From positions 248,001-312,000 of the forward strand of contig CBIHOV010000001.1 in assembly GCA_966211765.1 (NCBI GenBank): a stretch of DNA of 64,000 nt, in the 5' to 3' direction. Below, piece by piece: positions 24,734-33,728 of the stretch. Origin of the DNA: Paraflavitalea sp966211765. Lineage in GTDB: Bacteria; Bacteroidota; Bacteroidia; Chitinophagales; Chitinophagaceae. The notes beneath the pieces were generated by a model. It did no database searches and had not been told where the DNA came from. It saw nothing but the letters and a program-made list of their open reading frames with translations. Within the stretch, counting starts at the first letter, position 1. Each line of letters begins with the position of its first letter. The position numbers and the translations under genes were made by a program.

Positions 24734-26233
24734 CTATTTATCATCAGCCCACGCTATCGACGCCTTCACTGCCCGGCGCCAGCCTTTTAACAATTGTTGC
24801 ACTTGCTCCTGCGGCATTACCGGCGTGAATTTGGCATCTACCAGCCATTGCTTTTGTAATTCTTCCACACTGTCCCAATAACCCACTGCCAGTCCGGCCA
24901 GGTAAGCTGCGCCCAATGCGGTGGTTTCATATATCTTAGGGCGTAATACCGGCACCTGCAGCATATTGCTTTGAAATTGCATGAGGCCGTTGTTGATGGT
25001 AGCTCCGCCATCCACCCGCAACTCTGCGATCGGTATCCCTGCATCCGATTCCATGGCTTTCAATACATCATTGGTTTGATAAGCGATGCTTTCCAGGGCA
25101 GCACGTGCAATATGCGCATCTGTAGTACCCCGGGTCAAGCCATACAAAGCACCCCTGGCATGTTGGTTCCAGTGTGGTGCGCCCAGTCCTGCAAAGGCCG
25201 GCACCATATACACCCCATTCGTATCAGCCACACTGCCGGCCAATGCTTCCACATCGCCCGAAGACCGGATGATGTGCAATCCATCGCGCAGCCATTGCAC
25301 TACAGCCCCCGCAATGAATATGCTGCCTTCCAGCGCATATTCTACTTTGTTATGTATTTTCCAGGCTACTGTAGTTAATAAGTTGTTGGTCGATACCACG
25401 GCCTTGCTGCCCGTATTCATGAGCATAAAACATCCCGTGCCATAAGTATTCTTTACCATACCGGGTTGCGTACACATTTGTCCGAAGAGCGCCGCCTGCT
25501 GATCGCCGGCAATACCCGCAATGGGTATATTGGCATGTTTTACTACCGTTTCAGTTACACCATAAATCTTGCTGGAAGGTTTTACTTCCGGCAACACACT
25601 GGCAGGAATATCAAACAACTTCAGCAATTCAGCATCCCACTCACAGGTATGAATATTGAGCAGCATGGTACGCGAGGCATTCGTAACATCCGTGATATGC
25701 AATTTGCCACCGGTAAGTTTCCAGATAAGCCAGCTATCCACCGTACCAAAAGCCAGTTGACCGCGGCTCGCCTTCTCACGGGCGCCTGGCACCATGTCCA
25801 GTATCCATTTCAATTTGGTAGCAGAAAAGTAGGCGTCAATGATCAGCCCCGTTTTCTGTTGGATAAAAGCTGCATGACCTGTAGCTTTCAGGTGATCACA
25901 GTATTCCGCTGTTCTGCGGTCCTGCCATACGATCGCATTGGCGATAGGCTTGCCGGTTTCCTTGTCCCATACAATGGTGGTCTCCCGTTGATTGGTAATA
26001 CCAATAGCTGCCACCTGGTCGGTAGTAATGCTCTTTTTGGCCAATACTTCCGCCATCACACTAAATTGGGAGGACCATATTTCTTCGGGGTCATGTTCCA
26101 CCCAGCCGGGTTGGGGATACCATTGTTTAAACTCTTTCTGTGCTACGGTAATAATGCTGCCGGCATGATCAAACAGGATAGCGCGGGAGCTGGTAGTACC
26201 CTGATCAAGGGCAAGGATATACTTAGAAGACAT
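24734..26233 (-). CDS. glpK: Glycerol kinase
   Basis: 499 aa. ATP-dependent phosphorylation of glycerol to sn-glycerol-3-phosphate, the step feeding GlpD. FGGY kinase fold with LDQGTTSSRAILFD near the start (ATP phosphate loop), WVEHDPEEIW, TNQRETTIVWD, the glycerol-binding region WQDRRT, and GIAGDQQAALFGQ in the second domain; GLGAPHWNQHARGALYGLTR is the FGGY signature area. Length matches bacterial GlpK. First gene of the glp unit; 176 bp separates it from the divergent propeller-amidohydrolase gene. Confidence 0.97.
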   Translation of the reverse strand: MSSKYILALDQGTTSSRAILFDHAGSIITVAQKEFKQWYPQPGWVEHDPEEIWSSQFSVMAEVLAKKSITTDQVAAIGITNQRETTIVWDKETGKPIANAIVWQDRRTAEYCDHLKATGHAAFIQQKTGLIIDAYFSATKLKWILDMVPGAREKASRGQLAFGTVDSWLIWKLTGGKLHITDVTNASRTMLLNIHTCEWDAELLKLFDIPASVLPEVKPSSKIYGVTETVVKHANIPIAGIAGDQQAALFGQMCTQPGMVKNTYGTGCFMLMNTGSKAVVSTNNLLTTVAWKIHNKVEYALEGSIFIAGAVVQWLRDGLHIIRSSGDVEALAGSVADTNGVYMVPAFAGLGAPHWNQHARGALYGLTRGTTDAHIARAALESIAYQTNDVLKAMESDAGIPIAELRVDGGATINNGLMQFQSNMLQVPVLRPKIYETTALGAAYLAGLAVGYWDSVEELQKQWLVDAKFTPVMPQEQVQQLLKGWRRAVKASIAWADDK

Positions 26234-26409
26234 GCAATCGATTTAAGGGAAAAGATAAGAAATTAAATGTTTGTTCTGATGAATTTGGGAAGGCAGTGCA
26301 GGAAAATAGTGGCCATTGATAACCACTCATAATAATTATGGCTTATTAAAAAGCTAATTGCTGTTACTGTTGTAATTTTCTGCACCTAACATTAAAAAAT
26401 CTACTCGAA

Positions 26410-29400
26410 ATGAGCTTCTCCCTTTTAAAAAACCGCAACCGTGGGTTGATCGTGCTGCCGGCTGTATTACTGGCAGGCGCTGTATTAGCTGCTACGGGAA
26501 AAAGCTCCACCATTACAACGTGGAACCATGAAATACCTGCAGACACTACCCGGAAGGATACCGTTAAATACACTGAGTATAAGAGTCTTCCACTGAAACC
26601 GGAACGTAAAATAGCATTCGCTACCAACGAAGGCACCTGGATGAGTGTGGATGTTAGTCCCGATGGACAATCGATTGCGTTCGACCTGATGGGCGATATT
26701 TATACCATTCCTATGGCCGGTGGTAAAGCTACCCTCGTCACCAAAGGACTGGCCTTTGATACACATCCACGCTATAGCCCCGATGGCAAAAAGCTGCTGT
26801 TCACTTCCGACAGGAGCGGTTCTGAAAATGTATGGTACATCGACATGGAAAAGAAAGATACCGTACAGCTCACCAAAGACCGTGACCAGAATTTCCCTGG
26901 CGCCACCTGGACACCCGACGGCAACTACGTGATCGCCGCCCGTGGCCGACTGGATGTTAAACTCTGGATGATGCACAAAGATGCAGGCAGCGGTACCCAA
27001 CTGGTAGAAACGCCTGGATTTAAAACCATCGATCCTGCCGTAAGTCCCGACGGTCGCTATGTTTATTTCTCTGCCCGCAATGGCGCCTGGACCTACAATG
27101 CGCCCCTGCCGCAATACCAGATCGGTGTATACGACCGCGACAATGCCAGAATATCTACCATTACTTCAAGATATGGATCGGCCTTTACACCCGTATTGTC
27201 AAAAGATGGAAAATGGATCGTATACGGGTCAAGGTTTGAAGACAAGACCGGCCTTGTGATCCGCAATATTGCCAGTGGCGATGAAAAGTGGCTGGCCTAT
27301 CCCGTGCAACGTGATGAGCAGGAGTCAATGGCTACCATGGGTGTATTGCCCGGTATGTCATTTACACCAGATAGCAAAGCCCTGGTGGCTTCCTATGGCG
27401 GCAAGATCTACCGCATTCCCGTGGATGGCGGTAAACCCACCGAAATACCTTTCACCGCTGATATGGAACTGGAATTAGGGCCCCGCCTTGAATTCAAATA
27501 CCCCGTATCCGATACCGCTTATGCATTGGCTACACAGATACGTGATGCTGTTCCCTCCCCTGATGGAAAGAAACTGGCCTTCACCGTATTGAATCGCTTG
27601 TATGTAATGGACTATCCCAATGGTACACCCAAACGGTTGACTACACATGAGTTCACAGAAGCAGAACCTTCCTGGTCACCGGATGGCAACAATATTGTGT
27701 TCACCACCTGGACACCAGAGGGCGGTAATCTCTTCAAGGTAAACGTGAATGGCAAAGCCACCGTGCAAAAATTGACCAAAGAAGCAGGCTTTTACGCATC
27801 AGCCGTGTTTACTCTAAAGAATGACCGGATCGTTTTTATGCGTGGCAAATTGCAACGCTACCGCGAGTCCATTGGCCCGGTAGCCGATGGTGGTGAAAAT
27901 GAATTGTGCTGGATGCCTGCTAATGGCGGCGATATTACCTTGATCCAAAGAGCCAATTTCCGCAGCAATCCCCATTTTGTAAAGAATGTGGATGACCGTA
28001 TCTACCTCAACCAGGGCGGTAGCCTGATCTCTATCCGCTGGGATGGAACAGATGAGAAAGTCCATGCCCGCGTAACAGGTGTTACCACCTATGGTATCAG
28101 CAATCTAAAGGATGATGAACACCGGCACGAACTCAATGCCTCCGATTTTTGCCTGCTCACCGAAAAAGTAGCACAGGCCATGGAGGTACAGGTTCCCTCC
28201 TCGGCAGCACAGATCAATATGTCTCCCGCAGGCGATAGGGCCATGGCGCAAGTGAACAACGATATTTATGTGATCACGATCCCCAATACAGGTCGTCCGG
28301 CTGCCATCAACGTGGCTGAAGCTTCCGGAGCTGCTTTCCCGGCCAGGAAATTAACCGAACTGGGTGGCGAGTTTGCTTCCTGGGAAGCCGATGGTAAAAA
28401 AGTACACTGGTCATTGGGTAATGCCCATTTTGTATATGATGTAGACAAAGCACAGTTCCAGGAAGACAGCGTAAAGCTAGCCAAAAAAGCAGAAGCCAAA
28501 AGAAAGGAAGACTCCCTCGCCAAAGCCATCACTGCAGTGGTAAAAGTGCAAACAGATACTACTAAAAAGCTGATCGATACACTGGCTAAGAAAGTAGTTG
28601 AGAAAAAGGAAGAGTTTAAATACAAACCTGAAGAAGTAGCGATCAAGATCTACTTCCAGAAAGATTTTCCCAATGCTTCCGTATTGCTGAAGGGCGCCCG
28701 CATCGTTACCATGAATGGCAATGAAGTGATTGAAAATGGTGATATCCTGGTCGTCAACAACCGCATCAAGGCAGTTGGCAAATCCGGTACATTACAGGTT
28801 CCTGCCAATACCAAAGTAATTGATGTAGCTGGAAAGACTATTGTGCCCGGCTTTATAGATACCCACTCCCATATGTGGCCGCAGTGGGGCATCCAGAAAA
28901 ACCAAAGCTGGATCTATGCCGCCAACCTGGCCTATGGTGTAACAGCTACCCGTGATCCACAAACTGCTACTACCGATGTACTCACTTATAGTGATATGGT
29001 GGATGCTGGCAGGATGGTAGGTCCCCGTGTTTATTCTACCGGCCCCGGCGTTGGCTTCTGGATGTATAACATTCGTGATTCAGCACATGCCAGCAGTATT
29101 TTGAAGCAGTACAGCAAGTACTACAATACCAAATACATCAAAATGTATTTGACGGGCCCCCGCCAGGTAAGACAATGGATCATCAAAGCTGCCAAAGAGC
29201 AGGGATTGATGCCTACTACAGAAGGCGGCCTGAACTATAAGCTCAACATGACCAACCTCCTGGATGGTTATCCCGGTCATGAACATTCTGTCCCGGTCTA
29301 TCCCCTGTACAAGGATGTATATAAATCCATTGCCGAATCAAAGATGGCCGTAACCCCTACTTTGCTGGTAGCTTACGGCGGCCCCTGGGCTGAGAATTAT

Positions 29401-29931
29401 TATTATGAGACCGAAGCGCCTTACAATGATAAAAAGCTGCAGTTCTTTACCCCGTATGATGAACTGGCGCCTAAAACACGCCGCCGCGCCGGCTGGTTTA
29501 TGCCCGAAGAGCACGTGTTTGCCAAACATGCCAAATCCATGAAATCCATGGTAGAAAGCGGTGCACTGGCTGGTATCGGCAGCCATGGTCAATTACAGGG
29601 CCTGGGCTATCATTGGGAACTATGGTCCATGCAAAGTGGCGGCATGAGTACCCTCGATGCATTAAAAACAGCTACTATCCTGGGTGCCCAGGCATTGGGG
29701 CTGGACGGTGATATTGGTAGCCTGCAGCCTGGTAAACTGGCCGACCTGATCATTATGGACAAGAATCCGCTGGAGAATATCCGTAATACCAACACCATCA
29801 ATATGGTGATGAAAAATGGTCGCCTGTACAACGGCAATACCATGGATGAGGTGTATCCCACTTCACGCAAGCTGGAACGTAGCGAATGGACATTTGAAAA
29901 ACCGGTCAATACAACAGGAATTAAAGAGTAG
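26410..29931 (+). CDS. Exported PD40 beta-propeller amidohydrolase (1173 aa)
   Basis: A signal-like hydrophobic segment (about 15-34) leads into several TolB/PD40 propeller blades, each with the SPDGxxxxF/Y motif (VSPDGQSIAFDL, YSPDGKKLLFTSDRSG, WTPDGNYVIAA, VSPDGRYVYFS, PSPDGKKLAFT, WSPDGNNIVFT). A Lys/Glu/Asp-rich linker (about 688-740) separates them from an amidohydrolase domain (about 760-1150) starting KGARIVTMNG, with metal-binding DTHSHMWP after VPGFI and later GHEHSVP and GIGSHGQLQGLG. Such fusions are widespread in Bacteroidota and are annotated as periplasmic amidohydrolases of unknown substrate. Own terminator at 29972-30001. Confidence 0.9.
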   Translation: MSFSLLKNRNRGLIVLPAVLLAGAVLAATGKSSTITTWNHEIPADTTRKDTVKYTEYKSLPLKPERKIAFATNEGTWMSVDVSPDGQSIAFDLMGDIYTIPMAGGKATLVTKGLAFDTHPRYSPDGKKLLFTSDRSGSENVWYIDMEKKDTVQLTKDRDQNFPGATWTPDGNYVIAARGRLDVKLWMMHKDAGSGTQLVETPGFKTIDPAVSPDGRYVYFSARNGAWTYNAPLPQYQIGVYDRDNARISTITSRYGSAFTPVLSKDGKWIVYGSRFEDKTGLVIRNIASGDEKWLAYPVQRDEQESMATMGVLPGMSFTPDSKALVASYGGKIYRIPVDGGKPTEIPFTADMELELGPRLEFKYPVSDTAYALATQIRDAVPSPDGKKLAFTVLNRLYVMDYPNGTPKRLTTHEFTEAEPSWSPDGNNIVFTTWTPEGGNLFKVNVNGKATVQKLTKEAGFYASAVFTLKNDRIVFMRGKLQRYRESIGPVADGGENELCWMPANGGDITLIQRANFRSNPHFVKNVDDRIYLNQGGSLISIRWDGTDEKVHARVTGVTTYGISNLKDDEHRHELNASDFCLLTEKVAQAMEVQVPSSAAQINMSPAGDRAMAQVNNDIYVITIPNTGRPAAINVAEASGAAFPARKLTELGGEFASWEADGKKVHWSLGNAHFVYDVDKAQFQEDSVKLAKKAEAKRKEDSLAKAITAVVKVQTDTTKKLIDTLAKKVVEKKEEFKYKPEEVAIKIYFQKDFPNASVLLKGARIVTMNGNEVIENGDILVVNNRIKAVGKSGTLQVPANTKVIDVAGKTIVPGFIDTHSHMWPQWGIQKNQSWIYAANLAYGVTATRDPQTATTDVLTYSDMVDAGRMVGPRVYSTGPGVGFWMYNIRDSAHASSILKQYSKYYNTKYIKMYLTGPRQVRQWIIKAAKEQGLMPTTEGGLNYKLNMTNLLDGYPGHEHSVPVYPLYKDVYKSIAESKMAVTPTLLVAYGGPWAENYYYETEAPYNDKKLQFFTPYDELAPKTRRRAGWFMPEEHVFAKHAKSMKSMVESGALAGIGSHGQLQGLGYHWELWSMQSGGMSTLDALKTATILGAQALGLDGDIGSLQPGKLADLIIMDKNPLENIRNTNTINMVMKNGRLYNGNTMDEVYPTSRKLERSEWTFEKPVNTTGIKE

Positions 29932-29971
29932 ACGAACCCCCGAAGCATGAGCTGAAAAAATTGTCCTGCTG

Positions 29972-30001
29972 AAGGGCCCCGGTTGCACGGGGCCCTTTTT
30001 T
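29972..30001 (+). terminator. Terminator of the propeller-amidohydrolase gene
   Basis: AAGGGCCCCG - GTTGCA - CGGGGCCCTT, perfect 10-bp stem followed by a T-run to 30001. Confidence 0.92.
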
Positions 30002-30073
30002 AATGTCCAGCCCTCCGAATTCTTTTTATCCTGTACTAATGAATTCGTTTCTTCGTTCTAAGTTATTTCCTGT

Positions 30074-33000
30074 ATGAAACGAATTTTACCCCTTGTGCGC
30101 CTGGTGCTCTGCCTGTTTGCGCTGTTTCCCTTCGCTTTGTCGGCCCAGCAAAAAGAACCCGTTAACAGTCTTTTATGGCGCATCTCAGGCAATGGATTGT
30201 CCAAGCCTTCCTGGCTATATGGCACCATTCATTTGATGGATAAACAGGTTTTTGATTTTGGCGATTCCGTCTATGCTGCACTAGAATCCTGCGAAGGATA
30301 TGCCATGGAGCTGGCGGCTGATACCATTATGAAAGCTGCTTTCAGCAAGCTCAATGAAGAGAAGGTGCTATTAAAAGATGCACTAACCGCCAAAGAGTTT
30401 ACCCGGATAAAGAAAAAATTGCAGGAACGTTTCAGCAAACGGCCGGAGACCGTGACGGTGAAGGAATTCAGGAGTTACTTTATCAACTCCGTCAACAAAC
30501 CAGGTAAAGACGGTATGCATACCATCATGGATGCTTATTTCTATGATGCGATGCGTCGCCAGGGAAAATGGGTGGGGGGAGTAGAAGACCTCACAGATCA
30601 GGAAGGGATAGGCGAGGATACACCCCTCAAATCATATATAGAGGATTTCTTAAACGATCTCCGTGGTAGCAAACAAACGCTGGATAAGATGATCCGTATC
30701 TATAAAGAGGAAGACCTGGAAGCCGTGGGAGATCTGGAAGGGGGTGCTGGCGTAAGCATGCTAAAAGACAGCATCATGCTGCGCCGCAACCGCAAAATGT
30801 CGTACCGTATGGATAGCCTGGCCCGTATGCGCAGCACCTTTTTTGCGGTGGGAACAGGCCACCTGCCAGGCGATTCAGGCGTGATCAATTACCTGCGCAA
30901 ACGGGGTTTTACAGTACAGCCCGTTGTATCGTCCCGCCGTATTCATGCCAATGCTTACCATTTTCCGGAGAAAGAAATGCCCTGGGTTACAGTCGCTGCC
31001 GCCAATGGTCATTACACCGTTCAGCTGCCTGGCCAACCACAGCAAATGGAAGTAACAGAGGAATCTGTAGACATGAAAATGTATGCAGATATCAGCTCTA
31101 ATATGTTTTACCTCTCCATGAGTTTGGAAGGGAAAGATAACTTCAACATAGACAGTTTGTTTACAAAGATGGTGAAGAACCTGAACCAGAAGGCCACCAT
31201 TCAAGCCACCCGGTCAATTGTGATGGATAGTGTGGCAGGTAAGGAAGTAATAGCAAAAGGCACAGATGCCACTTACCGGATGCGTTGTTATTACCGGGCG
31301 CCCATCGCATACCTGGTCATGGTAGGTTCTACTATGGACACTTTGATCCATTCAAAAGATGCTGAACGTTTTTTTCAGTCATTGGTGATGCATAAATGGG
31401 TAAAGTCCGGTTATGAAGCATGGTCATCCTTTGTCTCTGACCGTCATGCTTTTTCCTTGAAGTTTCCGGGTAAGCCAGTTGCTAAAACCGACCCCGACGA
31501 TGGGAGCAACGTGATCACTACTACCTATTCTTCGCTTGATGTAAAGAACGATGCCTATTTCCAATGCATCGTGCAAGACATGAAAAAAGGGTATTATCTC
31601 ACCGGCGACACTACCGTGTTTGGAGCTTACAGGGAGTTTATAGCAGGCTGTGAAGAGTGCCGGCTGCCCACCCATCGCCAGGATACCATACAAGATTACC
31701 CCGCTATGTGGTCCGGTTTTATGAGGAAGCATGCCAATGCCAACTATTATAATAAAGTGTTGAGCCTGCACCGCGGCAATCGCATTTACCATGTGGTCGT
31801 CACCGTTGCTGATAGTGTAAAAAGCCGCCAGGCTATGAAGGATTATTTTTCTTCATTTACCTTTCAGCCTTTGAAAGAAAGCAAGTGGAGTAAACAGCCT
31901 GCGCCTGATAATAGCTTTACGGCATGGTCAGCCACAGCCATTACACCTTATGTAGATACTTCGGCCAGTGCCGATAAAGACCCCTGGTATATCATGTATG
32001 ATTCTGTGGCGCCCTGTACCTATTATTTACAAAAAACACCTTATCAGCCTTATTTCTGGGTCGACAACGATACAGCTTTGTTGCGGCGCACCGTCAATAA
32101 TTCTTTAAACTATAATGACAGCTTGTTGAGTTATATCCCGGTATCCAATGGCGATTACCGGGGTGCGGAAGCAACCGTGTCACTGCCCGATAACCACAAT
32201 GTGAAAAAGATGCGGTTATTGATAGTAGGCGATTCCTTGTTTACCATTTATGGGATTGCTGCACCGGAAATCTTCGCAACTGGCAACAGCCAACGATTAT
32301 TTAAAGATTTGAGTATAACTCATACTACACCCTCTACCATATTTACCAGTAAGGCGGCGGCGCTGCTGAAAGCCCTGCAAACAGCAGACTCTGCCCAATT
32401 CGATGAGGCGAAAGCGACATTGAACCTCGTGACCTTTGCCAAATCCGACCTGCCATTGCTGCACACAGCCATGCTGCAGCGATACCAGGATTCATCGAAT
32501 TATATCAATGTGAATAATCGCTTGTTTAGTATCGTTGCTTCCTTTAAAGAGGAGAGCACCCTGGCCTATGTAAAGCAGGCATGGAAACAGTTGCCGGCAG
32601 AAAAGGAAGACCTGCGTTATGGCCTGTTGGGTACCGTGGCCGGGCATGGCACAGCCGCTTCTGTTGCCCTGGCAAAAGACCTGCTCCTGCAGCATCCGCC
32701 AAAGGAAGGCGAGCCTTACCACTTATTCAATCCCCTGTCAGATTCAATGGCGCTGGTAGCGCCCATCTTCCCTGATTTGCTGCCTTTGCTGAAAGACTCA
32801 CTGGCTGCCGGACAAATCATTTACCTCGCACAAGACCTGCTGGATAGCAACTTGTTGGATATTCGGGAGGTACTGAAATATAAAGGGGACCTGTACCGGC
32901 AGGCGGATAAAACAATTAAGGGTTTACAAGCTAATACTGACGAGCCTGACTGGATCAGCAATCATTACCTGATCAGGTTGCTCACCAAACTGAAAGAGCC

Positions 33001-33529
33001 TGCTGCTTACCAGTGGGTGCGCAAGTTCCTGCTGCAATCCAACCAGTCGTTGAAATATTCAGCAGCCATCGCTTTATTAAAAGCCGGACAGCCCGTAGAG
33101 GCTGCACAACTGCTAAAGCTGGCGGCTGATAAAGAGCATCGAGTTGACCTGTACAATGACCTGCAGCAGCTGCAGAAAATAGCCTTATTCCCTAAACAAT
33201 ACCTCACACAACAGGCATTTGCTGAAAGCGAAGTGTATACTGCTGCCACCGACGACAATGAGGTGAAGAAGATGACATTGATCGGTGAGCGGGTGGCCAT
33301 ATATAAGGGCGTTCGGAAAAAGTTCTTCCTGTACCGGGTTGATATGTCCTACGAAGACGAAAAGATCATTCACCTGGGAGTAGCTGGGCCCTACAACCTA
33401 AAGCCCGGCGCCCTGGTCACAGCCGCCAGTGCAGTAGGGATCTATTGGGACAAAGAATACAATGCTGCGACCATTGACGCCGACCTGAAAGCTTTCCTGA
33501 AACAGTACGAGCAGTATGACGAACAATAA
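30074..33529 (+). CDS. TraB/GumN-domain protein with large C-terminal extension (1151 aa)
   Basis: Signal peptide ending near ALSAQQ, then a TraB/GumN domain (about 30-290) with the family landmarks LLWRISGNG, WLYGTIHLMD and, at its end, FFAVGTGHLPGDSGVINYL; the GTIH and GxGHL motifs are the conserved metallo-type residues. The remaining ~850 residues contain at least two copies of a beta-rich module (HYTVQLPGQPQQMEV near 315 and HAFSLKFPGKPVAKTD near 450, each followed by a long similar segment), and a helical C-terminal half with HEAT-like repeats. Bacterial TraB proteins average about 300 aa, so this is an unusually long fusion. Role unknown; periplasmic or surface. Confidence 0.82.
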   Translation: MKRILPLVRLVLCLFALFPFALSAQQKEPVNSLLWRISGNGLSKPSWLYGTIHLMDKQVFDFGDSVYAALESCEGYAMELAADTIMKAAFSKLNEEKVLLKDALTAKEFTRIKKKLQERFSKRPETVTVKEFRSYFINSVNKPGKDGMHTIMDAYFYDAMRRQGKWVGGVEDLTDQEGIGEDTPLKSYIEDFLNDLRGSKQTLDKMIRIYKEEDLEAVGDLEGGAGVSMLKDSIMLRRNRKMSYRMDSLARMRSTFFAVGTGHLPGDSGVINYLRKRGFTVQPVVSSRRIHANAYHFPEKEMPWVTVAAANGHYTVQLPGQPQQMEVTEESVDMKMYADISSNMFYLSMSLEGKDNFNIDSLFTKMVKNLNQKATIQATRSIVMDSVAGKEVIAKGTDATYRMRCYYRAPIAYLVMVGSTMDTLIHSKDAERFFQSLVMHKWVKSGYEAWSSFVSDRHAFSLKFPGKPVAKTDPDDGSNVITTTYSSLDVKNDAYFQCIVQDMKKGYYLTGDTTVFGAYREFIAGCEECRLPTHRQDTIQDYPAMWSGFMRKHANANYYNKVLSLHRGNRIYHVVVTVADSVKSRQAMKDYFSSFTFQPLKESKWSKQPAPDNSFTAWSATAITPYVDTSASADKDPWYIMYDSVAPCTYYLQKTPYQPYFWVDNDTALLRRTVNNSLNYNDSLLSYIPVSNGDYRGAEATVSLPDNHNVKKMRLLIVGDSLFTIYGIAAPEIFATGNSQRLFKDLSITHTTPSTIFTSKAAALLKALQTADSAQFDEAKATLNLVTFAKSDLPLLHTAMLQRYQDSSNYINVNNRLFSIVASFKEESTLAYVKQAWKQLPAEKEDLRYGLLGTVAGHGTAASVALAKDLLLQHPPKEGEPYHLFNPLSDSMALVAPIFPDLLPLLKDSLAAGQIIYLAQDLLDSNLLDIREVLKYKGDLYRQADKTIKGLQANTDEPDWISNHYLIRLLTKLKEPAAYQWVRKFLLQSNQSLKYSAAIALLKAGQPVEAAQLLKLAADKEHRVDLYNDLQQLQKIALFPKQYLTQQAFAESEVYTAATDDNEVKKMTLIGERVAIYKGVRKKFFLYRVDMSYEDEKIIHLGVAGPYNLKPGALVTAASAVGIYWDKEYNAATIDADLKAFLKQYEQYDEQ

Positions 33530-33546
33530 GATTGCCAGCGTTTATC

Positions 33547-33633
33547 CCGCTTCGCGGAGCCTGTCCCGCTCTGCGGGAACGAGCCTGTCGAAGGCAGCGT
33601 AAGGGTGGGTCGCCCTTCGGGGGCGGCTCACCC
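33547..33633. repeat. Cluster of REP-like hairpins
   Basis: Three consecutive small hairpins: CCGC-TTC-GCGG, CCCGC-TCT-GCGGG, and GGGTGGGTCGCCC (33603-33615) with GGGCGGCTCACCC (33621-33633). Between them lies GAGCCTGTCGAAGG. The third is a copy of the hairpin at 22981-23025. Located between two convergent large genes. Confidence 0.7.
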
Positions 33634-33665
33634 GATCTAAAGGAGCCTGTTAAAGTTGTCTAATG

Positions 33666-33703
33666 AAAAAGGCCTTCCAGCAATAAGCGGAAGGCCCTTT
33701 TTT
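33666..33703. terminator. Bidirectional terminator
   Basis: A-run, GGCCTTCC (33671-33678), loop, GGAAGGCC (33689-33696), then a T-run to 33703. Serves the plus-strand TraB fusion gene and the minus-strand DUF5686 gene. Confidence 0.88.
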
Positions 33704-33728
33704 ATTGTGTAGTCTTAATCCCGATTTA

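Noticed and set aside
25466..26266. A 266-codon open frame on the plus strand
   Set aside because: Antisense to glpK, which is certain; no start context or motifs.
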